A stretch of DNA of 64,000 nucleotides from Faunimonas pinastri (GTDB lineage Bacteria; Pseudomonadota; Alphaproteobacteria; Rhizobiales; Afifellaceae): positions 172,595-236,594 of the forward strand of contig NZ_FOFG01000005.1 in NCBI RefSeq assembly GCF_900110915.1, written 5' to 3'. The notes beneath the pieces are model-generated. The model ran no database searches, was not told the origin of the DNA, and worked only from the letters and a program-made list of their open reading frames with translations. Shown in pieces: positions 57,012-64,000 of the stretch; positions within the stretch are counted from its first letter, which is position 1, and every line of letters starts with the position of its first letter. The translations under genes and the position numbers were made by a program.

Positions 57012-58561
57012 ACGGTGTCGCGACAAACTGGACGGCGCTTTCCGTCTTCATCGCCTTCTTCGTGCTGGTCACGGTGATGGGCTTCGTTGCCGCGCGCTGG
57101 AGGGCGGGCGATCTTTCCGAGCTGCACGAATGGGGCCTCGGCGGCCGACAGTTCGGCGCGGTCATCACCTGGTTCCTGGTCGGCGGCGACTTCTACACGG
57201 CCTATACCGTGATCGCCGTGCCGGCGCTGGTCTATGCGGTCGGCGCCTATGGCTTCTTCGCGCTGCCCTACACGATCCTGGTCTATCCCTTCGTCTTTGC
57301 CGTGATGCCCCGCCTCTGGGCGGTCTCGCGGGCGCGCAACTACATCACCGCCGCCGATTTCGCCGAAGGGCGCTACGGCAGCAAGTGGCTGGCGCTCGTC
57401 ATCGCCATTACCGGCATCGTCGCCACCATGCCCTATATCGCGTTGCAGCTGGTCGGCATGCAGGTGGTCATCGGCGCCATGGGACTGGGCGGTGAAGGCT
57501 TCTCCGGCGAGATCCCGCTGATCATCGCCTTCGTCATCCTCGCGGTCTACACCTATACCAGCGGCATCCGCGCCCCGGCCATGATCGCCTTCGTCAAGGA
57601 CATCATGATCTATATCGTGGTGATCGCGGCGGTGATCGTCATTCCGCTGCATCTCGGCGGCTACGGCGCGGTGTTCGATTCCGCCGGCAAGGCGTTCGCG
57701 GCAAAGGGTGGCGCGACCGGCCTGACGCTGCATTCCGGCCAGTTGCTCCCCTATGCCACGCTGGCGCTGGGCTCGGCGCTCGCCGGCTTCATGTACCCCC
57801 ATACGATGACCGGCATCCTGAGCTCTGCCTCAGGCGACGCCATCCGCAAGAACGCGATCTTCCTGCCGATCTACACGATCCTGCTCGGGCTGATCGCGCT
57901 CCTGGGCTACATGGCGATCGCGGCCAACATCCACGTCTCGCAGAACTCGGCGGTGGTGCCGGCGCTGTTCCTGAACATCTTCCCGAACTGGTTCGCGGGC
58001 TTCGCCTTCGCCGCCATCGCTATCGGTGCGCTGGTGCCGGCGGCGATCATGTCGATCGGCACGGCGAACCTTTTCACGCGGAACATCTGGCGGCCCTTCG
58101 TCAACCCGAACCTGGCCGGCGCGCAGGAATCGCGGATTGCGAAGCTCGTCTCGCTCCTGGTGAAGTTCGGCGCGCTGATCTTCATCATCTTCCTGCCGAC
58201 GCAGTTCGCCATCGACCTGCAGCTCCTCGGGGGCGTCTGGATCCTGCAGATCTTCCCGGCGGTGGTGTTCGGCCTGTTCACGGCGTGGTTCCGCTCGGAA
58301 GGCCTGCTGGTCGGCTGGGTCGCGGGTTTCGGCCTCGGCTCGTGGCTCGCCTATGTCGACGGGCTCAAGCCGGTGCACAGCTTCGTCATCGGCGGGGACA
58401 AGTACACGATCTATATCGGCCTAATCGCGCTGGTCGTGAACATCGTGGTGTCGGCGATCTTCACGCTGGTCTTCCGGGCGATCCGGCCGGTCTATGCCCG
58501 CGACGAGACGGTGGAAGCCGATTACGACGTGAACCGCATCGACGCGGAGCTGCGCGCCTGA
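57008..58561 (+). CDS. Sodium:solute symporter, MctP-like monocarboxylate permease
   Basis: The 517-residue SSS (LeuT-fold) transporter has 13-14 hydrophobic segments and typical blocks GGRQFGAVITWFLVGGDFYTAY (seen as TWFLVGGDFYTAY, near residue 58) and GFMYPHTMTGILSS near residue 264. MctP of rhizobia takes up lactate, pyruvate, propionate and alanine, and is similarly paired with a short DUF3311 protein. The exact substrate is unproven. Confidence 0.88.
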   Translation: MNGVATNWTALSVFIAFFVLVTVMGFVAARWRAGDLSELHEWGLGGRQFGAVITWFLVGGDFYTAYTVIAVPALVYAVGAYGFFALPYTILVYPFVFAVMPRLWAVSRARNYITAADFAEGRYGSKWLALVIAITGIVATMPYIALQLVGMQVVIGAMGLGGEGFSGEIPLIIAFVILAVYTYTSGIRAPAMIAFVKDIMIYIVVIAAVIVIPLHLGGYGAVFDSAGKAFAAKGGATGLTLHSGQLLPYATLALGSALAGFMYPHTMTGILSSASGDAIRKNAIFLPIYTILLGLIALLGYMAIAANIHVSQNSAVVPALFLNIFPNWFAGFAFAAIAIGALVPAAIMSIGTANLFTRNIWRPFVNPNLAGAQESRIAKLVSLLVKFGALIFIIFLPTQFAIDLQLLGGVWILQIFPAVVFGLFTAWFRSEGLLVGWVAGFGLGSWLAYVDGLKPVHSFVIGGDKYTIYIGLIALVVNIVVSAIFTLVFRAIRPVYARDETVEADYDVNRIDAELRA

Positions 58562-58588
58562 TCGGGCAGCCCAGCGGTTGAAACGACA

Positions 58589-58618
58589 AGCCCGGGAGCG
58601 ATCCCGGGCTTTCTTTTT
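58589..58618 (+). terminator. Strong intrinsic terminator after the symporter
   Basis: AGCCCGGGA (58589-58597), loop GCGA, TCCCGGGCT (58602-58610), then TTCTTTTT. A truncated direct copy of its 3' half, CCGGGCTTTCTTTTCAGAGA, follows at 58627-58646, a small tandem duplication. Confidence 0.92.
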
Positions 58619-58660
58619 CAGAGATGCCGGGCTTTCTTTTCAGAGATCCCCAAGCTTTCC

Positions 58661-58686
58661 CCCCGGATGCGCCCGGGGCTTTTTCT
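58661..58686 (+). terminator. Second terminator in tandem
   Basis: CCCCGG (58661-58666) and CCGGGG (58673-58678) with a 6-nt loop, followed by CTTTTTCTT. It lies 43 bp after the first terminator and before the antiporter gene. Confidence 0.75.
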
Positions 58687-58772
58687 TCGCTCCGTCAAAG
58701 ACCGCGCGGAACGCAGCCCCGGCTGCCGCATTTCCCGGAGCCTGCCGCGGGAGCAGGCTCTCAGGAGAGCGA

Positions 58773-60614
58773 ATGGAAACGGGCGTCGCAATCGCGGTCC
58801 TCTGCATCGTCGTGGGCGGCGTCGCCGCGCAATGGCTCGCCTGGCGGGTCGGCGTTCCCGCCATCATCCTGCTGCTCGCCTTCGGGTTCGCGCTTGGGCC
58901 GGTTTTCGGCGTCCTGCATCCGAGCCAGGCCTTCGGGCCGGCACTCCGCCCGCTGATCGGCCTGATCGTCGCGATCATCGTGTTCGAAGGCGGGCTGGCG
59001 CTGGATTTCCGCGAACTCAGGGCGGCCGGTAGCGGCGTGCTCCGGCTCACCGCCATCGCGCTGCCGATCAATCTCGTCCTCGGTTCGCTGGCCGCGCATT
59101 TCATCGCGGGCATGCCATGGCCGGTGGCGATCCTGTTCGGCGCGATCGTGGTGGTGACCGGCCCCACCGTGATCCTGCCGCTCCTCCGCAACACGCGGCT
59201 GGAGCAGCGAAGCGCCTCGTTCCTGAAGTGGGAGGCGATCGTCAACGATCCGGTCGGGGCGATCCTGACCGCGGTGGTGCTGGAGATCGTCCTGAGCGGC
59301 AAGGGGGAGGGCAGCCTCTCTCTGGTCGGCCTCGGCCTGCATGTGGGTGTCGGCATCGTCGCCGGGCTGGCGCTCGGCGTCGGGGCCGGCGCGGTGATCG
59401 CCTGGGCCTTCCGTCGCGACCAGATCCCGGAGGTGCTGAAGACGCCCGTGCTGCTCGCGACCGCGCTCGGCGTCTATGTCGTCCCCAACCTCCTGATGGA
59501 CGAAGCGGGCCTGATCGCCGCCACGGTGTTCGGCGTGACGCTCGCCAACCTCCATGTGCCCGGTCTGGCGGAGCTTCGCCGCTTCAAGGAATCGCTGGTC
59601 GTCCTCCTGGTGACGGCGCTCTTCATCGTGCTGACCGCCGACCTCGATCCGAAGGTGCTGGGCTCCCTGTCCTGGCCCATCGTGGCGTTGACCGGCGCCA
59701 TTCTCTTCGTCGTCCGGCCGCTGGCGATCTGGCTGGGCACCGTTCGCAGCGATCTGACCGTGCCCGAGCGCGTGCTGGTCGGCTGGATCGGGCCGCGCGG
59801 CATCGTCGCCGCCGCCGTGGCCGGCCTTGCCGGGCTGAAGCTGACGGAAGCGGGTTATGGGGGCGGCGAACTGATCCAGCCGACTGTCTTCGCCGTGATC
59901 GCCTCCACCGTGATCGTGCACGGGCTGACGCTGAAGCCGCTGGCGCGCCGCCTAAAACTCACCGCGAGTTCCGCCCCGACGCTGGCGATCCTCGGCGCCT
60001 CGCCCTGGAGCATCGACCTCGCCTCGGTGATTCATCGCCACGGCGGCGCGGTGGTGCTGATCGACACCTATCCCGGCGCGTTGATGCGGGCGCGGTGGCG
60101 GGGCATCCCGACGCTGCAGGCGGAACTGCTGTCGCGCCACGCGGAGGAGGAACTCGCCGCCCAGCCGATCGACTACCTGCTCGCGGCCACGCCGGACGAC
60201 ATCTACAACGCCTTGATCTGCTCGCGCCTGGGGCCGGAGCTCGGACGCGAGCGCGTGTTCCAGCTGGCGCCCACCGCCGAGCACATGGTGGACGCCGAGA
60301 AGGGCATGATGCGCGACTGGCGCGGCAAGGTCTTCGGCAGCTCGGCGCTGGACTTCGCCACCATCGCCGAGCGCTATGAGAAGGGCTGGCGCTTCCATGC
60401 GATCACGCCGGAGCCGGCTGCCGAAGCCGGCGACGAGAAAGCGGATAGGCGGACCCGGGCCGAGGCCGACGACATGGACGGGGTCGAGCCGCTGGTGGTC
60501 GTGCGCCGCAACGGGCGGCTGGACCTCCCCTCCGAGGAGCATGCGTTCGAAACGGTGCCGACCCCGGAGGACAGGCTGGTCGTGTTTCGCCCGCCGGCGG
60601 TTTCCGGCGCCTGA
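58773..60614 (+). CDS. CPA1-type sodium/proton antiporter with C-terminal TrkA-N-like domain
   Basis: The 613-residue protein has about 12 membrane segments (residues 5-410). NDPVGAILTAVVLEIV near residue 160 holds the ND ion-binding pair, and WIGPRGIVAAAVAGLAGL (near residue 338) is also typical of CPA1. A cytosolic Rossmann-like TrkA-N domain follows (ILGASPWSIDLASVIHRHGG near residue 407), then an acidic tail. It should exchange Na+ or K+ for H+ under nucleotide control. The ATG at 58773 has a GGAG site; a longer frame from 58578 crosses the terminators and is rejected. Confidence 0.88.
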   Translation: METGVAIAVLCIVVGGVAAQWLAWRVGVPAIILLLAFGFALGPVFGVLHPSQAFGPALRPLIGLIVAIIVFEGGLALDFRELRAAGSGVLRLTAIALPINLVLGSLAAHFIAGMPWPVAILFGAIVVVTGPTVILPLLRNTRLEQRSASFLKWEAIVNDPVGAILTAVVLEIVLSGKGEGSLSLVGLGLHVGVGIVAGLALGVGAGAVIAWAFRRDQIPEVLKTPVLLATALGVYVVPNLLMDEAGLIAATVFGVTLANLHVPGLAELRRFKESLVVLLVTALFIVLTADLDPKVLGSLSWPIVALTGAILFVVRPLAIWLGTVRSDLTVPERVLVGWIGPRGIVAAAVAGLAGLKLTEAGYGGGELIQPTVFAVIASTVIVHGLTLKPLARRLKLTASSAPTLAILGASPWSIDLASVIHRHGGAVVLIDTYPGALMRARWRGIPTLQAELLSRHAEEELAAQPIDYLLAATPDDIYNALICSRLGPELGRERVFQLAPTAEHMVDAEKGMMRDWRGKVFGSSALDFATIAERYEKGWRFHAITPEPAAEAGDEKADRRTRAEADDMDGVEPLVVVRRNGRLDLPSEEHAFETVPTPEDRLVVFRPPAVSGA

Positions 60615-60659
60615 CGGGAGGCCCCCGGCTTCCGCGTTCGGCGCCAGCGAGCGAGGCAT

Positions 60660-60673
60660 TTGATCCAGAGCAA
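60660..60673 (+). promoter_or_regulatory. FNR/FixK-type box upstream of hemA
   Basis: TTGATCCAGAGCAA differs at one base from the anaerobox TTGAT-N4-ATCAA. It lies 156 bp upstream of hemA in a 214-bp gap. hemA is a known target of FnrL/FixK-type regulators in alphaproteobacteria, so oxygen-dependent control is likely. Confidence 0.65.
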
Positions 60674-60828
60674 AGACGAAGCCCTTGCTCCGCGCTATCC
60701 AGGATACACTTATCGGAAAAGGCGCTATGTTTCGGATTCTGCCGCCGGGCGGGCAGGTCGCGTCAAGGTGCCGCTGGAAAAAGTTCACGGATCGGGATTA
60801 AAATGACCTGACCGGCTGGAGCGGGTGA

Positions 60829-62106
60829 ATGTTCGATTACAAATCCCATTTCGAGAGCGCCGTAGAGGCCCTGCGGGACGAGCGGCGCTATCGCGTGTTT
60901 GCGGATCTTGAGCGACAGGTCGGCCGCTTCCCCAAGGCGATCTACCGGCGCGAGGGCAGCGACGAGCGTGAGATCGTCATCTGGTGTTCCAACGATTATC
61001 TCGGCATGGGCCAGCACCCCAAGGTGGTCGGCGCGATGCAGGACGCGGCCGGGCGCATGGGCGCCGGCGCCGGCGGCACGCGCAACATCTCCGGCAACAA
61101 TCATCCGCTGGTCGAGCTTGAGCGCGAGCTCGCCGACCTCCACGCCAAGGAATCCGCTCTCGTCTTCACCTCCGGCTTTGTGTCCAACGAGGCGTCGATC
61201 TCCACGATCGCGCGCCTCCTGCCGGATTGCCTGATCCTTTCCGACCAGCTGAACCACGCCTCCATGATCGAGGGCGTGCGCAAGTCCGGCGGCCAGAAGC
61301 AGATCTGGCGCCATAACGACACCGCGCATCTGGAAGACCTGCTCAAGGCCGCCGGCCGCGAGCGTCCCAAGCTGATCGTGTTCGAATCCGTCTATTCCAT
61401 GGACGGCGACGTGGCGCCGATCGAGTGGATCGCCGATCTCGCCGACAAATACGGCGCGATGACCTATATCGACGAAGTCCATGCCGTCGGCATGTACGGC
61501 CCGCGCGGCGCCGGCATCTGCGAGCGCGACGGCGTGATGGACCGCATCGACGTGATCGAGGGCACGCTGGCCAAGGGCTACGGCGTGCTCGGCGGCTACA
61601 TCACCGGCACGTCGGCGATGATCGACGCGGTGCGCTCCTATGCGCCGGGCTTCATCTTCACGACGGCGCTGCCGCCGGCGCTTGCCGCCGCTGCCTGCGC
61701 CTCGATCCGCCACCTCAAGGAATCGACGGTGGAGCGCGAGGGCCAGCAGCGCCAGGCGCAGCACGCCAAGGAGCGGCTGTCGGCCGCCGGCCTGCCGGTC
61801 ATGCCGTCGGAAACACATATCATTCCCGTGCTGGTCGGCGATCCCGAGCTCTGCAAGGCGGCAAGCGATCGGCTGCTCAACGTCCACGGCATCTATATCC
61901 AGCCGATCAACTATCCGACCGTGCCGCGCGGCACCGAGCGCCTTCGCATCACGCCGACGCCCTATCATGGCGACGCGCTGATCGAGGAGCTGACGGCCGC
62001 GCTGGTGGAGACGTGGAACCACCTGCAGCTGCCGCTCGGCGGCGAGGCGAGCCCGCATCACGCCGAGACGAGCTTCGCGCAGCTTTTCGCCGCTGCCGGC
62101 GGCTGA
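60829..62106 (+). CDS. hemA: 5-aminolevulinate synthase
   Basis: HemA condenses glycine with succinyl-CoA to 5-aminolevulinate using PLP, the C4 (Shemin) heme route of alphaproteobacteria. The 425-residue protein has [13 protein letters not shown] near residue 51, [17 protein letters not shown] near residue 77, [15 protein letters not shown] near residue 216, and the PLP-lysine block [12 protein letters not shown] near residue 246. The start region MFDYKSHFE is typical. It has its own terminator. Confidence 0.97.
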   Translation: MFDYKSHFESAVEALRDERRYRVFADLERQVGRFPKAIYRREGSDEREIVIWCSNDYLGMGQHPKVVGAMQDAAGRMGAGAGGTRNISGNNHPLVELERELADLHAKESALVFTSGFVSNEASISTIARLLPDCLILSDQLNHASMIEGVRKSGGQKQIWRHNDTAHLEDLLKAAGRERPKLIVFESVYSMDGDVAPIEWIADLADKYGAMTYIDEVHAVGMYGPRGAGICERDGVMDRIDVIEGTLAKGYGVLGGYITGTSAMIDAVRSYAPGFIFTTALPPALAAAACASIRHLKESTVEREGQQRQAQHAKERLSAAGLPVMPSETHIIPVLVGDPELCKAASDRLLNVHGIYIQPINYPTVPRGTERLRITPTPYHGDALIEELTAALVETWNHLQLPLGGEASPHHAETSFAQLFAAAGG

Positions 62107-62126
62107 TCGCTTCCGCATCGGACATG

Positions 62127-62160
62127 AAAAAGGCCGGCCCCTCGGGACCGGCCTTTTCTT
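62127..62160. terminator. Bidirectional terminator between hemA and the aminotransferase
   Basis: AAAAGGCCGG (62128-62137 region) and CCGGCCTTTT (62148-62157) with CCC/GGG extending the stem around the loop, followed by CTTT. It lies between convergent genes and has A-runs and T-runs on both sides. Confidence 0.88.
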
Positions 62161-62178
62161 TGAGCGCCGCTTGCCGCT

Positions 62179-63348
62179 TCAGCCGCCCAGCCAGTTGCCC
62201 AGACGGTTGGCGACCTCGTGCAGGTCGTCCGCCCGGCGGGCGAAGCAGAGGCGCATGAAACGCGAGCCGCTCGAGCCGAAGGCGGTGCCCGGCGCGATGC
62301 CGATCTTCGCCTCGTCGATCAGCCGGAAGGCGAGGGCGCGCGTGTCGTCCTCGCCGGCCAGCGCGAAGAACGCGTAGAAGGCGCCGGCCGGCCACGCGAA
62401 TTCCGTGCGGTTGGATTGCGCCAGCGCCTCGCAGATGATCCGCCGTCCCTCCGCCGCGCGGCGGACCTGCTCGTCGACGAAGGCGTCGCCCTCGTCGAGC
62501 GCCGCGATGGCGGCCCGCTGCATGAAGGCGGCGACGCCGGAGGTGGAATACTGGACGAGGTTCTCCAGCACGTCTCCAAGCGCCGGCGGCGCACTGATCC
62601 AGCCGATGCGCCAGCCTGTCATCGCCCAGTTCTTGGAGAAGGTGTTGACGTAGAGGATGCGGTCGTCGTCCTCGGCCACGTCGTAGAAGGACGCGGCGCG
62701 GGGCGCGTCGAAGACGAAGCGATTGTAGACTTCGTCGGCGACGATCCAGATGCCCCGCTCGCGCGCCAGGTCGAGGATCGCCCTGAGCTGCTCCTTCGGC
62801 GCGGTCCAGCCGGTCGGGTTGGCGGGCGAGTTGATGAAGATCACCCGCGTCCTCGGGGTTACCGCCGCGACCAGCCTGTCGATGTCGAGGGTCCATTCGC
62901 GGCCCGCGAAATCGAGATCGACCTCCACCACGGTCGCGCCGGAAAGCGCGAGCGCGGCGGAGAAATTCGGCCAGGCCGGCGTCAGCACGATCGCCTCGTC
63001 GCCGGGTCCGGCGAGGGCGGAAATCGCGAGCTGGATGGACTGCATGCCCGAGCCCGTGACGAAGAAGCGCTCCGGCGAGAAGGGGCGGCCGAACTGCCGC
63101 TCGTGGTAGCGCGCGAGTGCGGCCCGAAGCTCCGGAATGCCGCGCTGCCATGTGTAGAAGGTCTCGCCGGCGGCCATGGACCGGGCGGCGGCCTCGCAGA
63201 TGAAGGCCGGCGTGGAAAGATCGCCCTCGCCGACCCAGAGCGGGATCAGTCCCGGCCTGGTGCGACCGTAATTCGCCACTTCGACGATGCCGGAGGCGGG
63301 CGCCAGCCGTGCCTCACGCCGAAGTGATCCCAACAGATCCGAATTCAT
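62179..63348 (-). CDS. PLP-dependent class I/II aminotransferase
   Basis: The 389-residue protein has the fold-type I blocks IPLWVGEGDLSTPAFI near residue 35, INSPANPTGW near residue 171, VADEVYNRFVFD near residue 203, and the PLP-lysine region NTFSKNWAMTGWRIGW near residue 235. The substrate (aspartate, aromatic or other) cannot be read off. It converges on hemA and is monocistronic. Confidence 0.88.
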   Translation of the reverse strand: MNSDLLGSLRREARLAPASGIVEVANYGRTRPGLIPLWVGEGDLSTPAFICEAAARSMAAGETFYTWQRGIPELRAALARYHERQFGRPFSPERFFVTGSGMQSIQLAISALAGPGDEAIVLTPAWPNFSAALALSGATVVEVDLDFAGREWTLDIDRLVAAVTPRTRVIFINSPANPTGWTAPKEQLRAILDLARERGIWIVADEVYNRFVFDAPRAASFYDVAEDDDRILYVNTFSKNWAMTGWRIGWISAPPALGDVLENLVQYSTSGVAAFMQRAAIAALDEGDAFVDEQVRRAAEGRRIICEALAQSNRTEFAWPAGAFYAFFALAGEDDTRALAFRLIDEAKIGIAPGTAFGSSGSRFMRLCFARRADDLHEVANRLGNWLGG

Positions 63349-63505
63349 GCCGCCTCCGAACAGCGCCCGCCGGAGAGCGCTCCCGCCGTCTTAGCCGGCG
63401 AGCGGTCCGTCGTCCCGCGCAAGTTTTTGATGGGCGTCATCGCTTCCGTTGATCGAAGGTCAGACGGGACCGGCCGTTTCGGGCCCATCGCTTCGGCCTA
63501 ATCGC

Positions 63506-63955
63506 CTAGGTCGTAGACTCATAAGCTCTCAGCCATAGGCGTGTTGAGGCGATCAGGAGGGCTGCGAGAAAGTTTCGGGCGAGCTTGTCGAAGCGCGTTG
63601 CGACACGGCGGAAGTGTTTGAGCTTGCAGAAGAACCGCTCCACGAGGTTGCGCCGGCGGTAGAGGGCTGGCTCAACGGAGCGCTGCACACGGACCCGGCT
63701 CTGGGTGGGGATATGCGCCTGTCCACCTGTTTTGGCGACAAGATCGAGGATAGCGCGGCTGTCATAACCGCGGTCCGCAACGAGTGCTCCGGCTGCGGGC
63801 AGGCCGACCAGCAGGTCCGGAACGGCGGTTTTGTCCGAAGCCTGGCCGGCGGTGATCAGCAGCCTCACTGGTAGGCCGTCCTGATCCACGACGGCGTGGA
63901 TCTTCGTGCTCAGTCCGCCACGAGAACGGCCGATGGCGTGATCCGGACCCCCTTT
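63506..63955 (-). CDS. IS427-group transposase, orfB frame (DDE domain)
   Basis: The frame contains LVADRGYDS (second catalytic Asp) and RRRNLVERFFCKLK (catalytic Glu with the Y/R-E-K signature), and ends AYESTT. The TAG stop comes from the CTAG target at 63506-63509. At about 63950 the minus strand has A5G5, where the upstream orfA frame (DSSIVRAHQHAAGGKKG) overlaps; a minus-one shift would fuse them. The first catalytic Asp is retained, at 63997-63999. It is about 60% alike by eye to the first element's transposase. Confidence 0.85.
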   Translation of the reverse strand, partial: KGGPDHAIGRSRGGLSTKIHAVVDQDGLPVRLLITAGQASDKTAVPDLLVGLPAAGALVADRGYDSRAILDLVAKTGGQAHIPTQSRVRVQRSVEPALYRRRNLVERFFCKLKHFRRVATRFDKLARNFLAALLIASTRLWLRAYESTT

Positions 63956-64000
63956 TTACCGCCCGCCGCATGCTGGTGAGCGCGGACGATTGAGCTGTCG
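63510..64000 (-). mobile_element. Second IS5-family (IS427-group) element, cut by the window edge
   Basis: The left end reads GTCGTAGACTCATAAGC from 63510, adjacent to CTAG. It matches the left end of the first element at 13 of 15 positions. Its orfA start and right end lie beyond the window. It lies 160 bp upstream of the aminotransferase start, with no sign of disrupting a gene. Confidence 0.85.

Noticed and set aside
58578..58772. Longer N-terminus of the CPA1 antiporter
   Set aside because: It would translate through two intrinsic terminators. The ATG at 58773 has a good ribosome-binding site and gives a membrane-helix start.

Overview
The window is a high-GC chromosome segment from an alphaproteobacterium, most likely of the order Hyphomicrobiales (Rhizobiales). 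The evidence is gene order. The block hemE / ppsR-maf-aroE-coaE-dnaQ / secB / fxsA / timA-mltA-smr is characteristic of origin-proximal DNA in that order. So are lpoA-rsmI-yraN-gshB-comM, hemW-rdgB-rph / hrcA-grpE, and purH-heparinase-rsmB-htpX-DUF1674. An OlsB-like acyltransferase, an IalB protein and a 5-aminolevulinate synthase (the C4 heme route) agree with this. I cannot name the genus from sequence alone.

Layout: 1-14.3 kb is conserved housekeeping (phosphoenolpyruvate-synthase regulation, shikimate and CoA steps, proofreading, export chaperone, murein transglycosylase, glutathione synthesis, rRNA methylation). At 14.28-15.50 kb an IS5/IS427-type element sits between convergent lpoA and hemW. 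It carries a passenger gene and a damaged transposase. From 15.5 to 23.7 kb lie hemW-rdgB-rph, hrcA, grpE and pheST. Three accessory genes (GT61 glycosyltransferase, Rieske oxygenase, lipoprotein hydrolase) separate pheST from rplT-rpmI (27.4-28.0 kb). A tRNA-Thr(GGT) gene at 28.3 kb is followed by a 537-bp empty stretch. Then comes a self-contained sugar-utilisation locus (28.9-35.3 kb): a LacI-type repressor, a promoter with a perfect 14-bp palindromic operator, a binding protein, two permeases and an intracellular GHL6-type glycoside hydrolase, with no ABC ATPase.

From 35.6 to 37.9 kb is a decayed patch: an intact metallo-beta-lactamase-fold hydrolase, then an SDR gene and a methyltransferase gene in divergent orientation, both beheaded at one junction. 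Transporters (MATE, BASS), a YkvA-like protein, ialB, rlmN, a lemA-TPM-TPM set, purH, a heparinase-like protein, rsmB, htpX and an sdhAF4-like gene follow to 52.1 kb. A visibly AT-richer class II Fic gene (52.46-53.86 kb) stands alone behind a palindrome. Riboflavin genes ribD and ribBA lie behind an FMN riboswitch. The right end holds a DUF3311/MctP-like solute symporter, a CPA1 antiporter, hemA behind an FNR/FixK-type box, an aminotransferase, and a second, related IS cut by the window edge.

The least explained items are the passenger-carrying IS, the Fic protein with its roughly 215-residue C-terminal extension, and the GHL6 sugar locus. The heme, riboflavin and sugar loci have visible cis-regulatory elements (FNR-type box, FMN riboswitch, LacI operator). 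Most other genes are in short translationally coupled operons.
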